Origin: Salminus brasiliensis
Lineage: Eukaryota; Chordata; Actinopteri; Characiformes; Bryconidae
Reading direction: 5' to 3'
Assembly (NCBI RefSeq): GCF_030463535.1
Contig: NC_132896.1
Span: 27,708,709-27,772,708 of the forward strand
Length of the DNA stretch: 64,000 bases
In this document: positions 13,684 through 31,924 of the stretch, piece after piece
Layout: each line of letters begins with the position of its first letter
Numbering within the stretch: position 1 is the stretch's first letter
Notes under the pieces: generated by a model
The model's input: the letters and a program-made list of their open reading frames with translations, nothing else
Databases searched by the model: none
Told to the model about the DNA's origin: nothing
Position numbers and translations under genes: made by a program

Positions 13684-13890
13684 CTTCCAGTATTCCACAA
13701 GGCTTAAATAGCATTTTCAGGATCGTTGTGCCTTTCAATTCTCCCTGTATGAGACAATATCTCCACTTCTTACACTTCTTTCTTTTCTTCTCTAATGACT
13801 TTTCTGCTGCTGAAGTCGCTACATGAGTCTCTTCAGGAGTGTTAAACTGCACTGACAGATCTCTTGTGTAAAGATCTCGGCTACACACTT
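13684..13890 (-). other. possible upstream exon of the small membrane protein gene
   Basis: Ends in a strong donor (GGAAG then GTAACT) and is followed after 190 bases by the acceptor of the membrane protein exon. One frame across it is open and Lys-rich (KSLEKKRKKCKKWRY) but is out of phase with the downstream frame, so it is more likely 5' untranslated sequence or a different isoform. A GA microsatellite lies just upstream. Confidence 0.25.
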
Positions 13891-13929
13891 GCTAACTAAG
13901 ACTCAGGGAAATATGATACAGACAGAGCA

Positions 13930-13931
<2 letters not shown>

Positions 13932-13982
<51 letters not shown>

Positions 13983-13983
13983 G
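13932..13983. repeat. GA microsatellite
   Basis: Nearly pure (GA)n with one GGGA interruption near its right end. Confidence 0.95.
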
Positions 13984-14759
13984 CAAATGAAAAAGTGATA
14001 AGACCCTAAATATATTTACTGGCAAATGACAGGAACATGTGGAAGAAGGCAGATGGAGCGTGACAGGCAGAAATGTGACACATTAAGTGTTCTATCATTC
14101 ACTGAGGTTAAAAACATGTCCTCATTCACCAACATGGAAAACTCTAAGCCTGCCAACCTTTATTTCACTCTCTCCAATTCTCACTCTCTCTCACACTCAC
14201 TCACTCACACACAATCATATATCCACACACAAAAACAGAACCTACACATATGGATTCTCTATAAAATACACCTTCGTCTTGTGTTCTTGCCAATAAAGCG
14301 GTGTCTACAGATCTTAGGGCAGTGTGACTTTAGTTTTGTCAGCCAATGAGGTCAGCTATGTAACTTTAGAGATTAATGACTGTTGCATGCAGTGCATGTG
14401 TGTGTATGTATGTGTGCGTGTGTGTTACAGACAGTCTAGAGACACCCTGTCAGTATATCCAATAAATAAACTGCCACAGTAGCTCATTTTCAGTTCTTTA
14501 AATGTATGATCATTCCATGGGTTTCAAATTGCACCATACTCTAATACTCAGTGCTAATGTTCCTGCTAAGGTTCCAACTTCCTGTGTTGTAGAGAGTAGA
14601 TATGGAAGAAACAGGCAGGCGTGACTGAGCAGTTGTAGTGAATTTAAGTTGAAAATAACTATATTACATTTATTATTAAAAATGAAGGTGTTGCAAAAGG
14701 GTTATTTGAGCGATGCTATATATTGTATAACCTCGAAATTGCTAAGAACTATTGCATTA

Positions 14760-14893
14760 ACTTCTTTAAATCAGTAAAGGGTTCCTCATACATACATTTC
14801 TTTTACAAAAATGTTCTCTATGGAACCAAAAGTAGTTATTTTATGTCATTACTCAAAGAACCCTTTGTAGCACCTTTATTTTTAAGAGTGTAG
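14760..14893. mobile_element. MITE-like element copy
   Basis: Ends in AGCACCTTTATTTTTAAGAGTGTA and contains GGAACC/GGTTCC motifs as in the copies at 2684 and 6360. The left end is decayed. Confidence 0.45.
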
Positions 14894-14898
14894 GGATT

Positions 14899-14943
14899 TT
14901 TACCTTGTTTGTGAAGTATTATATACTTCACAAACAAGGTAAA
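14899..14943. repeat. perfect 21-bp inverted repeat with 3-base loop
   Basis: The left arm TTTACCTTGTTTGTGAAGTAT is followed by a TAT loop and its exact complement. It lies six bases after the MITE terminus at 14893. Confidence 0.9.
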
Positions 14944-15798
14944 TATTATATATTATAATTTTAAGACTGCACATACATTTGCTGGCAAAAGGTCTATCTA
15001 ACATATAGCTATTATACACCCCACTTTATTATAAATGGCATAGATAATGTTGAGGCATCTTGTCAGTGCCTTAATTAAACATCAAAAAATCATTAAACTG
15101 TATATTTCATTGTGGAACACTGCTTAACAAATCCCAGTGAAGAGTCAATGGGTTCAGGCTTTATTGTAGAAGTCGACTGCCACGGAAAACATATGTCATG
15201 CTATCAAAAGGGATCTCAGAAGTAAGCGAGTAAGAATCTCACAGGCATGTGATGAAACTAATGGAGGTTGTGTGTTCTGTTGATGCCATTCTGAGGTCGT
15301 TAAGCATATGGTAAAGCACCATATTGCATTGTTTTGCATTTATTTATTGACATATTTTCCACACACAACAACAGTAAACATCCAAATCTACAAGAGTAGA
15401 CATTGTATATCGTACATTCACATTCAGGTGTACAAAGCAAAAAATAATAATTCAGTGAAGGAATAATAACATGGCAGAAAATTAAAGATAATTTAGTAAT
15501 CAGTGCAGCTTACAATAGTAAACAATCTTGGCACGACCACACACAACATAAACATCACTGTGTTTTATACTCATACTGTCTTTTGAGCTTTTTTTTTTAC
15601 AGCTATTATAGATAGAGTTGCACATTTAGCTCTTACAGTTACAGTATTAAACATTATGTATATTAAATATTAAAAATATGGTGTAGCTATAATTATTCAT
15701 AACAATTTAATTATCTTTAGCTTCTTATTAGTTGTTTCTCTCTTTCTTACACCATTCTCTCTCACACGCTTTCTCTGGCAGTAGCTTATTTACTATAC

Positions 15799-20119
<4,321 letters not shown>

Positions 20120-20300
20120 TTGTGTGAAGCTCCTGCCCAAAGAACGTTCAAACTTCGCTGTTACTACACAGTCAAAGCAAGCTCTGTCTTTTCTGTCTTT
20201 CTTTTGCTTTCTTCTTCTTCTCTCTCTCTCCTCAATTCTTCTTTGACTCTGACTCACTCTCTTGCTCTTTCTCTGACCTTTAGAACAACGCATGCTACAG
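20120..20300 (-). promoter_or_regulatory. smtnl1 5' untranslated and promoter-proximal region
   Basis: The sequence immediately upstream of the smtnl1 ATG on the minus strand is purine-rich (GA/GAAG repeats). The context at the ATG is CACAAATGG, with A at -3 and G at +4. No clear TATA box is visible, so the exact start of transcription is open. Confidence 0.3.
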
Positions 20301-20382
20301 AAATAGGCAGTGTAGTGTTGGTAATATTGGCTCAGCCAGACCCCCTAACAGCTGCTACTGCTGGAAACCAAGCGACAGCAGT

Positions 20383-20386
20383 ACAC

Positions 20387-20454
<68 letters not shown>

Positions 20455-20476
20455 ACACACACACACACACACACGC
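20383..20476. repeat. AC microsatellite
   Basis: Long (AC)n with a TC interruption, upstream of smtnl1. Confidence 0.95.
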
Positions 20477-21454
20477 ATGCACATACGCACATGGAGATCT
20501 CTCTAGTGTTCTTCTTCTCATGCCAAAACATTCCTCTCTCACTGCCTAGTGTTACACTTGTTGACATATTTAATGATTACATCTCCTAATGAACAGTCAA
20601 ATGTGAGCCTACCAGCCCTCTGAGAAACAAACCAACGATGCCTTTTCTTAGACGGTGTATAACTGCTGTTTTGCATCGTATACAATATATACATTCCAAA
20701 GTAACACAGAACAACATTATGTGTCTTACCACTGTGGTCCTGAGCCCTTGGACATGGATTTGCTGAGTCAGCGAGTTACTTGATTTTATGTATGAGTGCG
20801 TGTGTGTGTAGGTGTGTGTGTGTGTGTGCGTGTGGTTGTGGGGGGATGGATAAGCGATGGCTCATTCTCCACACCGTGTTAATGTTCTCTGTTTGTCAAC
20901 TTCTCCAGCCCTGACAGTGTTCATAAGAGCTTCATGAGAATATACAGTACTTTACAACAGTCAGATTTCACCCTTTATTTATTTAATTCCACGATACTAA
21001 TTGCAAGTTATTTAACATTTAAGGCAATGAGCTTGCATATGGAAGGAGAAGGTCAAAGGAAAACAAAAAAAATATTTTTCAACCAAAAATTGTTAAAGCA
21101 AAAAATAAATAGCAACCATGCAAGGCCTGGTAGACCACTGGAACTACCCCAATCAGACAGACAGCACCAAAGCTTTCATTTCAGAGAAAGGAGAAAATCA
21201 AGCTCCACTCTTGCTTCGGATCTGAAAGCATCCAGAGGCATTTCTGTCCGTCTTTTCATTGTGAGAAGACCAGTCAACAACAATTTATCAAATTTAAAAA
21301 AGAAGTACTGGTGTTCAAAAGTTCAAAGGATGATATATATATGATATTATGTTTTGTCATTAAGGTTTGAAATAAGCTCAAAAAAAGAGGTCTCTTTTGG
21401 ATCCTAGCTGATACAAATTAGTTAAGCGTATAGTAAACAGTGCAGCACTTTTAT

Positions 21455-21500
21455 AAGTTGCTCTGGATAAGAGTGTCTGCTAAATGCAGTGAATGTAAAT
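21455..21500 (+). repeat. LINE/SINE 3' tail fragment
   Basis: AAGTTGCTCTGGATAAGAGT and the following GTCTGCTAAATG match the conserved L2-type tail shared by fish SINEs and their LINE partners. The body is missing. Confidence 0.6.
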
Positions 21501-21989
21501 TTAAATAAAATTATAATCAAAGTTTATTTGTCATTTTCATAGTCATGCATGGTACGAATAGAATGAAATGCATTGGATTCTGTGTAATTTTCCGTTTCTG
21601 CTTTTCCCCAGATGCTGATTAATTGGTGTTTTTAATGTCTGTTTTGACTGGAAATGGAAGTGAATGACGTCTCTGACTATAGTGAAGGTGATGCCTATGT
21701 AGTAGTGTATGAATCGAAGTGCTTCCATTTCTATGAATGAATCTCCAAACACAGAACATTTCATCAGAATGCCCCCTAACTAGGTGTGGAAAATACTTAA
21801 GCAGTGCTTAAAAAGTATTCAATTGATATGTGATACCTGTTCTTTTACTCCATTACACTCCAACAGAAGAACATACGTTCATACTTTTTTACTCTGTGTA
21901 TTTTAATTCAGCCCCTAAAAGTACTCAAATTACAGATATTACAAATTACACATTTTCCCCGTTTTAATTTCGTTCAACGTGATAGCATG

Positions 21990-22245
21990 AGGGGCAGTGG
22001 TGGCTCAGTAGCTTCGGGTTTTATTCCCGGGCTTGGCAAGCTGCCACTGTTGGGCTCTTGAGCAAGGCCCTTTACCCTCTCTGCTCCCTGGGCGCTGGAG
22101 TTGGCTGCCCACCGCTCTGGGTGTGTGTGTACTCACTGCCCCTAGTGCACTAGTGTGTGTGTGTGTGTTCACTACCACAGATGCGTTAAATGCGGAGGAC
22201 ACATTTCACTGTACAGTGTACACTGTACAGTGACAAATATGTGCA
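21990..22245 (+). repeat. tRNA-derived SINE, full or near full
   Basis: Opens with GGCAGTGGTGGCTCAGTAGC (A box), then a decayed B box (CGGGTTTTATTCCC), then the body phrase CTGCCACTGTTGGGCTCTTG and GT-rich segments. A sister copy lies at 54355-54495. Deletion between the boxes marks it as old. Confidence 0.65.
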
Positions 22246-24816
22246 CCTTTAAACTGTTGGTTTGTCTTTATGACCCGCATTTCTATAAATGGTTAAGACA
22301 AGAATAATCACTAGCATTGCAGTTACATTGATGCTAAAACCATGTCCTGACCTTGATTTCCATATTAAAACAATTATATGTTACTTTTATTTCTTTTGAG
22401 TATATTTGACTCTGTATTTTCATTTACAAGATTTTGGCACAGAAGCTGTATTTTCACATGATCCTTAGGACCATACTCTCTTTAGGGGTCCTTTAGTAAA
22501 GGCCATTGTAAGATAGAACCATAATAACTCACAATGCCATTTAAATGCAAACTTGCTTCTTTAGCTGGTTACTTTATTCTTCGTATGCAAGGAAAAACTC
22601 TTCTAGATGGTTCTTTTAAGATACTTTAAAAGTAATTCTACAGTATTTAGCACTAATGCTTTCTGTTTACCCTGACAGCTCAAAATTTGCATAGAATTTT
22701 ATGGGTTAAAAAGTCAAATATAAATACTGTTAAAGTTTTAAAACTCACCATCATACGGAAATATAGAAGGTATACAGCAGTTTTTTAATTCACTGTTTCT
22801 GTGATGTTGCGAGAATCAATACATTAACATATATTCCTGCCTATTCAACAGTTTAGTTCTGCCTCTTCATACTGCAGTTTTCAGGAGCACTAACTGATTT
22901 TGAATGAGGTGCAATACAGGACAATCAATTAGAACAGAGATTTCATTTATCTTCTGGTTTCAAAGCATAGTAATTCTAAGGTATAAATAGAAGTTAAAAG
23001 ATGGTCATGTAAAAATGAACAATGACCAGTTTTGGAACATAAAACCATGCAAATGTTATGTGTGGATCTCAAGGGAAAAATAAAATAGAAAATGTGGCAC
23101 ACGGGCCTTTTAATCACACTTTCTCTGTATTTGTTTTATCCGTGCAAGAAGCTGTTTTCAGTTCTATCATCTTCAGTTCTGCTGGAAAAACATCCCAAGT
23201 TTCACCTCATGAAGCTGCATGAGAAAACATCGAACAGTGTGGGCCACTCTGCAGAATATCATATACAAATTAGCTTGGATTAACGTTTTAGTCACTGTGG
23301 AATTCCATATGTGTTGCATGAGTACGTATATTCAAGCTATTGTGGTCTACTGTTAGAGTGCATTTACAGCCAGTGTGCATGAGCCCCCTCACTCTGATAT
23401 CTATATATGTACATGATCAAGCTTCTCTTCTAATGGTGTGTCTTCTCCTTCAACGCAAAGCAGATGGCTTTAAAAATAAACTGCTATCTTTCCTCTCATT
23501 CTCTCAGTGCCCATCATTATCTGCTCTCTGCCTACCCTCCCCCACCCTTGCCTCTTCTTTCTTCCTCCCCAGTGGCTAAAATGTCAGCGCCTTCATGTGT
23601 GGGACTGTCTCGCTCTTCTTTCACACTCTCTGAGAGCCCTGAGTGATTCGCAAACCTTCCATAAAAATCCATCTGTGCAGTTTCCTTCTGATGGTAGTTG
23701 CTGTATTTAGACATCAGCTGTAGCAAGAGCCACCTTTAGGTCCCGTGATAACATTTAAGGACTATTGGAGGCTTCTTTAGGCATCTTGCAGTCTGCTCTT
23801 GGGCTGAACTCATAAGCATCTGCAGCCTTCTTTCTAAAGCATCTGCAACCTTCCTTCTAAAGGCCTCGGGGAGCTCTTTGGGCCGTGCATGGTGATACTA
23901 CTCGTGCACATTCACGAGCAAACCACATTGTCTGAGGTTTAAATCATTCTCCACAACTCCTTCAAATTCCTGTCAATCAATGTTCTAATATTTATGGTCT
24001 GATTTATTCAAACATAAAAACAGAATTAGGAAATCAAATACACTGTTTCAATGAAGGCATGTTTTCTTGACACACTAGTTCAGTGTGTGTAACACTAGAT
24101 GGCTCCAAATATACAACCTGCTGCAGGTCATTCTTCAGGACAAAAACACTTAGTGGTTATTAATTTCTGCTAACATCATTGGAATTGTATCAGAGTTATC
24201 TCCAATTTCACCAAACGCCACCATAGTCTGGGATATTAAACTCTCTTAATCCCAACAAAAGCACCGTCTTTGAAAATGGAAGAGTTTAAAACCTTTTCGC
24301 CATATTGGTTTCTAGAGTATTTGTAATGTGGTGATGTTAACAATTAAAACTATTTTAAACATTTACTGCAAAGCCAAATACAATCAGAATGTGTTTCACA
24401 ATATTTCATATATTTATACTGGCCATTCTGCAGTCAGTTCACTGTGCAGTAGATACAGCTACAATGAACAGTGAATGAGTTAACATGTCAACCATTCAGA
24501 ACACAGTCCGGCAGCTTGTCTCTGTTAGAAAAATCAGTGGTGTTTTCAAACCTCCAAAACAAAATAGGTTTTCTAGCAAATATTTTATGCTGTAGACACT
24601 TTATATGTTTTTTTTCCTACTCTTTTTTCCACATATTGACTTTCAACTGTAAAGCACATTTTAATTTTTCATACTCAAATCTAAATTTGTGAAATGACTA
24701 GCAAAGTTTCTGTACTTTGCTTGTTTCTTAACTTTGGTCAATTGTTGCTTGAAAGGTGGGCTGGTTTTTGAATATTCTTTATAACTAGATCCTGCTAATA
24801 TTCTTGTCCTGTGATT

Positions 24817-24915
24817 AACATAAAAGCTTGGTGTTCATTAGCTGATTGAGGTGCTGATTCAGGTGTAGTTTTGGGTTAGCTGAAGTGTAAATTACAGGGG
24901 TGGGACCAACAGTCT
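24817..24915 (-). repeat. dispersed fish repeat fragment
   Basis: Contains TTGAGGTGCTGATTCAGGTG on the plus strand, the complement of phrases in the 12118-12330 repeat. Confidence 0.35.
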
Positions 24916-25769
24916 GCCATTCTAGATAAATCAGGTGTGTATCCAACTGAAAATCAGTGTGCTTGCTTCTTTGCTTGGGTTCATCTTTAATGTACTTTGA
25001 CATTATTATATTGTATTGTGATAATTTTTTATCATGGTACACCATATTGCTGCTGTCCACAGAAATGTTTTTTTGTTTTTTTTTATCTCCCTTAGTTTTC
25101 TTAATTGTTTGATCCATGTAGCTGCTTTGCACACTGTGTCCACAATTCTGGATGAACAGACCAATATATATTATATATTAATAATATGTTAATGCAGAAG
25201 CAACAATCATGAATAAGATTAATAATTTACAAAGGCAAGGTAAGACTAAAGCCTGGCTTTGTCACACTGCTGAGTCACCCTGTGCTGCAACCTGTTACTC
25301 CAGTCTTAGGGACCGAATCAAAGTGCATGGGAGAACCGTGGAGCCTGACCGATGCTTACAGCTCCAGGCTCTCACCACGACCCACTCCGCAGGACGCGAA
25401 GGTTTTCCCACTGGCGCATCCCACAGCTGGAGACGGGTTGGTCAGAAATAACCATTTCCCTTTCTCCTTACTAACACACATAAACAGAGGGTGCCTACAA
25501 TAGCTTAAAACAGCGCACATGCTGTTACCAAGACTAAGGAGCACATTGTCCAGGACTGCAATGGTGACGTTAATGTAAATAGCTGCAGCCCGAAACACTG
25601 TCTGTTCAAAGAGGGAGAGAAGGAAGGACATTGTCTAGCGGTGAAGTCGTGTGTTTAGATATAGGCTACTTTAGGTTTTCCTGCCTTTATTCTGGAGGGT
25701 TAACGGTAAACCTTGGAATTCCATTAAAGCGACATTTCCATATAACCATTAAGACATGTCTGCTGGGGA

Positions 25770-26095
25770 CAAACACAGCCTGGCCAGCTCAAGCTCGAGC
25801 TTAGCTCTTGGCCAGCATAGGGTTAGTTTTTGTCTGAGTTTGATGTTTAAGGTGGCCTGTCAGTGTGAACAACCAGACCAAGCTAGTCAACCAACTAGTT
25901 AAAGCTGGTTGACCAGCATGGCTAAGGTGGTTGGCCAGCATTACCATGGTAGTTAATCAGCATGACCACACTGGTCCACCTGGTCCACTATTGTGGTCAA
26001 GAGCCGAGCTGGTTAACCAGCTGGATGATCACCTTCACCATCAAGAACTGGCTTAGACCATCTGAAACCAGCTACCAGCAAAAGCTGATATGGAT
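25770..26095. repeat. CCAGC/GCTGG-rich interspersed repeat
   Basis: Repeats of CTGGTTGACCAGCATGGCTA-like phrases (GCTGG, CCAGC, GTTAACCAG) in alternating orientation. Such CCAGC-rich degenerate repeats are widespread in teleosts. No coding potential. Confidence 0.6.
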
Positions 26096-27825
26096 TTTTT
26101 AGAAGGGAGAAGCCAGTAATACGTGCAGTGTCCGACGCGTAGCTCGAAACCATTCCATTGATTGCAAGATATTTTGGTCAGTCCAGTAATGTGGATGTGT
26201 AATGAAGGCTGTGGTAAAGCTCTTTTGATGTAGGCTTTGGTTATCTAAACTTGGTGTTGTTTTAGCACTAACAGAACCAAAACCAAGTCTGACCACACCG
26301 GTATACCTCTAAACAGTCCTTTCCAGACAGCTATATAAACATATTGTTCATGGCAGAGAGTTAGGCAAGACCGTTCCTAAAGAAAATATTTTGTTAAGAG
26401 TTACCAATATTTAATTGTAATCAAAGACATGTGCAGGTTGTTTTTAATAGTAAATAAAATGGTTATATTTGAGTTACAGACACTCACAAGTGGTTCCTAT
26501 TACAACCATGGTAAAGAATTGTTTTTTTTTATTGCTATAAAATTAAATGAGTCTAAAGTCAGGTATAATATAGCGTGTAAGTCATTTAGGCGATTACAGG
26601 AAATACAGGGTTAACCGTCTATGTAATATACCCAAATTGACTCAGATAGGCAGAACTAAAATGCCATTGCATGGACTTTCACATCAGCCTTAAGACTGGA
26701 ATTGAAAAAAGTTCAGGCAAACAACAAAAAACTAAAAGTTAACTTTATAATAGTACAGTTAGCACATTCAATTTACCACAATATACCACATTCATCAAGA
26801 CAGAAATCACATTACCTTGTGGGCAGTACTTTAAAATATTGGATTTTTAATCTAACTAAATCATCAAAGTTGCAGATTCCAGTAGTAAGTGTAAAAGAAT
26901 ACAAGAACTGCCTATTTAAGCTGCATTTTAGTGGTTAGCCTTCTTTTCTGGTCGGCTAAAAAGCAGCGTTAGCAGGTTTTGTTATTCCATTGCTGTGAGG
27001 TTAGTTCAAAAAGGTTTAACTAATTATTAAAGTTGATTTACTGAAATGATCCAGCTTAAGCAGCTTGACCAGCTTGTTTTAAATCCCCACGATGAGTGAT
27101 TTCTTATCAGTGACATTTGGAATGAATCAAATTTGTTTACAATACTTAGATTAGGTTTGACATGCAATTTTTACATCCACGACCAATATCACTCTTGCGT
27201 ATTGCACAATATCTCTCTCCCTATGGAATGATAAAGCATCTGGTGCTGAGGTGGTGGTATGAGGGGCACCAAATAAAAATCAGCTTAGGGCCCCATAAAG
27301 GCCTGGGCCGTCCCTGGATAAAATGCTAATGTTATCCATGTATAAGCACAATCTTTTCTCCTCCACTGACTCTAAATAATCTAATAAAAGGGCAAAACTG
27401 CATACACAATCATCTCTCTGTGATTTTGCTGTTTATTGTAGACAAGTTAGCCAGCATGATAATCACTAAGTTACCTCCTCGGCTCAGAGGAGATGCCCCA
27501 CAGATCGCACACAGCACCAACCATGGTACTGATACTTACAGTTTAATACTAAAACTCAATGTGCTACACTGTGCTGTAGTGGGTATGTCATTATTTGGTA
27601 TACTTATGTTCACTTTTTAGCTAACATTAGCATGCTAACAGCATCAAAATAATTGACTTTTTGAGGAAAAATGGATCCCTGTTCTCTCAATAGTATTACG
27701 TTATATAGGGAGAGACTACTAGTTAACTAAGTAACGTGAAAAAAAAAAAAATAGAAATTCTGACATTTCAGCACCGGTCACATGAAACAAACTTGTGAGG
27801 GGCTGAGCCATGTTTAAAGCTTCAC

Positions 27826-27829
<4 letters not shown>

Positions 27830-27863
<34 letters not shown>
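27830..27863. repeat. AC microsatellite
   Basis: Pure (AC)n followed by ACATAC. Confidence 0.95.
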
Positions 27864-27867
<4 letters not shown>

Positions 27868-28630
27868 AACTGAATTCTGAATCATAGTTAGTTAAGGCAT
27901 TGTGAATTTCTGAAATTGAAGCCGGTTCAGCGGGCCCATAACTATCACTTGCTTATATTATCAAACATTGCCGGCTCCATTTCATTCCACTGTCTCTTGC
28001 TCAGTAGAGACTCACAATGCAATTTGGTCCACATTCAGGTGATGTAGTGAGCTACGATGTTAACTATAAATTGCAAGTGCATTGTGGGATATTGTAGTGC
28101 CCTCAAAATCACGTTCATCAAATTCCACTTCACGATTTGGAAGTGTCCGACATTCTCATTACTGCCCTAAAACGTAATGAGTGAGCCATTTCAGTCACAG
28201 TCAAGGTTATACCCATCTTGCAAGGTGATGAATGCTCCAGATGTGTAGTGTGATCATGGCTTAACAGTAAGACTACATCTGGAAGATAAATAGTGACTTG
28301 ATGTAAATAATAATAATTTAATGTGAATTGCTGGTCATGTGTCCTTGTTTCCTTCCCTTTGATCTGTGCATTGCCAAATCAAGGAGCTCCTTCCTCTAAA
28401 CTCACATGTGTTGTGGAGTTAATTTAGACAGAATGTGTGATGGTATTTAAAATACCCTTGTTTTGAGGAAGAACGATGAGGGGAAATCTTATGATTTTCT
28501 GAGGAGAGATGACAAAATCTCTTTAAAAAATTGCTGACATGCCAGATTGTGCTAAAAACTTGACTGCTAGTAACCCTTAAGTGAGGGGCTACATACATTG
28601 TAGTGTGTTGTAATTAATACAGCATACAGC

Positions 28631-29060
28631 TAGGGCTGGGCAAAATATTGTAAATATCGATATATTCTAAACTATTGTATACAATATGTAAAAGAAAATG
28701 ACCATATTCGTAATACCGTCCCTGCTATGCTGGTCACCACCTGTGTGCTATTAAATTACATAAAGGAATGTGTATGGGTTGCAATTTTTGCAAATTATTC
28801 AGTAGAAACTTTGCAATTAAAGGAGCAGCATTACAACTTTATTTCACCATCTGAAATAACATAATCTAGTCAGTGAAATAATACAAAGAGTGCAATTGTC
28901 TAAAGTTTATTAAAATATATATATATATTACTTAGAAACGCAGTTAGATATTTACTATTTAAATATCCTGCATCCTGTGTTTTTGATGTTACGAATAAAT
29001 ACTGTTACTTTAACATTATACAGAGTTAAGGTTTTCATCATATCGCATCGTCTAGCACTA
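28631..29060. mobile_element. MITE-like element with TAGGGCTGGGCA end
   Basis: The left end TAGGGCTGGGCAAAATATTG matches the inverted ends of the element at 57071-57401. The right end near 29060 (CATCGTCTAGCACTA) is only a degenerate complement, so that boundary is tentative. Confidence 0.4.
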
Positions 29061-31924
29061 TTTCTCTTAAGCATAATAATACTGGTAATTAGATATGAGT
29101 TGTTTTTTTTATAAGCTAGATAAAACTCTAAATAACAGCTTTTCCAGCAACTACATGATTATTGTAGATTCTTAGAGATTAGATTACACTGCATACAAGG
29201 CAGAGTGGAAGCATGGTTGTCTGTGCTTTGTTGTAGTTTATATGGGAGGTCTGTGATAGAGTTTGACACGGCTGGTCAATGTTCCGGCAGTCTTGTGATG
29301 AAGCTGTGTGAAAGTGCGATTAGGTCTGATATTATTCTAAGTGAAGATTACGTCAGTTAGAATGCCAAACACGTGGATTATTGAGGAAGCTTGTCTTGTG
29401 CCATCCAACAACTCAATTCTGCACTGAAGAAGGAAGTACTGAAGAAGCATTTTTGCAGAAGACATTTTCCAGGATTAATTTTAGCCTTGGATTGTGTGTG
29501 TGTTTACTTTTTTTTCCAGAGGAACTGGGGAAGCCTGCCAGAGTAACGTGTAAGTTGAGATGTTCAGGTCACTTTATTAGAGAAGTTCTATCTTCACATT
29601 CGGTTAAAAATTAAAACGATCCAAATTATAAAGATAATTTAAGCATTTAGGATTTTTTTCAGCATGAAGAAAGAGCAAACTATGGGGGCTTAATGAACAT
29701 ATGAAACACATTAGCACATTTCCAGCACATTTTCAATTAGCACTTATATAATATTGACATTTGCTCTTTAATGGGCAAAACTGGGAATTGAAATTCTTAA
29801 ATAAACATTTGTTGCCTGTTTATATTACATGGAATTAAATAAAGAGCAGCAACAGACATAAGAGCTAACATTAATCTACCAAAATCACAATAATAAACTG
29901 ACTGATTGCTGGTTGCTTGTTTGTTTTTTGGGCCATTGTGCATTTCTATAGAGTCAGAAATGTTCACAGGTAGTTTATTTGATTTTCTACAACAAGTATA
30001 TTTTAGATATGTTTTTAAATACACAGAGATGTTATTATTTAACAGTGTATCTAAGCAATAAGATGGCATTTGAATTGATGCAAGTAAACATTTCTGATGC
30101 AAAAATGTCTTATTTTGAAAAAATGAGTTGAGATCTAGTTTGAGCTCATTTGAAGAGCAAAGCATGCTTCCAGATTTCTCCTGGATGCTCTCCCAGCACG
30201 TGAATGTGTTCAATTCCATCACCAGTTCACCTGATTTAAAATATTTCAGCACTTATTTACCAAACTAGGTGTTGGATGACAACTATTAATAATACTAGAC
30301 TCCCATGAGGAGAGCTTTGGAGATGTTTTAATGAACACAGTGTACTGACACAGAACTTTTTGTATTAATATAATATATATTTATTGTTTTACTGAGTACA
30401 CAAGCCCTTACTGCTCAGATAGGGAGCTTGTTTACTTTTAAAGGTGACTTAAACTTTTGCACAGAATTGTAAACATGTGTTCTATTATAAATCAGTTTCA
30501 TTCTGTATGTAGTATGTTTTAAAAAAAAAGTATCACATTATTCAGGTTTCATGCAAAAACACTACTGCGAAACTGTCTGAACAGTATATCTATGAACTCG
30601 TCCAAAAATGTAGACCTTAATAACACCCTTATTTTTCACCCTAAATCTTCATTCCCATGGACTATCTCTACAAGTACATTTTTGTGAGGTGCTGGTGAAT
30701 TATTGAGCTTGGCTCAGAGTGTGCCTTGGAGAGAGTAGATCCTGGCACTCATTAACATGGCAGCCTTTTTATCAGTCAGTTTTGTTTGGAGGTCAGCGAG
30801 GTCATGACTGTTTAAACTCAGTCAAACAGTGAAAGGGATGTTATTTGTTCATTTAATTTTCCTAAAATGAACAAAGTGTTCTGAATTGTTTCATACTAGT
30901 TATTCCTTTTTTTTTTTCTTCTGTTGCAAAATGATTATTTTTTTTCTCTGGCTGGTGATTTCTTCAGTCTCAGAATGGTGAACACTCATGTGAAAGTCTT
31001 CATTGGCAAGCTTTGGAACACTAATGAGGATAAACTGTGAGTCATTGTACCACAAATTTGAGATGCGTCAGGGGAAAGTAGGCCACTGAAACAGAGGACA
31101 GACGATATAGATTCAGTAATGAAGGTTCTCTAATAAAACGGCCACACTAAAGCCAGAATATTCTGCCTGATTTCATAGAAGAGTATTGTAGTACATTAAC
31201 AGGTCACTCAGTTGCCCCCTTGTTCAAGCAGTTTTCCAAATGTAAACACAGTTGACATGTGCAGCTGAATCCGTGGAGCTTAGCTGGCCTTAAACGGTTG
31301 GTATCAACATTGTTGGCACACATCAACTTGTACTTTAGATTTAAATGTACACACACATTGCAGTTTGCATTGCAGTGTGCAGTGAACGATGACTGCCAGT
31401 GTTAAATAGGGCTAAAACATATGAATTTTACAACATATTAACTCGGATTCAAGACTTAAGACTTACCAAATCTCAACTAGAGACCCTTACCTCAGTGGTG
31501 GGAATGTTCAACATGGCCTGGAGACGCAGATCAAGAACATCTTTAAGACCAGAATGATTAAGACAGTCATTTTGTTCGTTCTGAATTTTTTTGATGTTGT
31601 ATGTTTGATAAAATAAATTTTCTCAAATGTCTAACAATATCAGACTTTTCTTAGATTAGTGCATATTTTATAACACTGTTATAAAGTCACTACTACAAAG
31701 CTAAAGCCGTCATTTTGCACAAACATATTATAAATAGCATCTTCTTCACTCTGGTGTGTTTTTGTCTGGTTAATATTCACAGTACAGTGTAAAGTGCCAT
31801 TTGGTTTGATTTTAAAATAAGCATAACACTCTTAAAAGCCTATTCCAGGTTTTGCAAGGCAGTAGAAATACTCAGAAAGCTGAAGGTTATTAAATTTAAT
31901 ACTGAAAACCTTTAGTACTGAAAG

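Larger units (their letters stand above)
14000..15798. other. intergenic stretch, smtnl1 3' flank
   Basis: No gene supported. Holds a TCAC-rich low-complexity part near 14170-14220, a MITE copy, a long palindrome (14899-14943) and, on the minus strand about 450 bases past the smtnl1 stop, overlapping AATAAA signals near 15339-15348 that could end that transcript. Confidence 0.4.

Noticed and set aside
20120-20567. Frames with long Thr-His or Cys-Val runs
   Set aside because: Translations of the AC/TG microsatellite only.
29797-30252. 151-residue minus-strand frame in the intergenic spacer
   Set aside because: AT-rich, uses a non-ATG start in part, no domain, no splice borders and overlaps repeat-like sequence.
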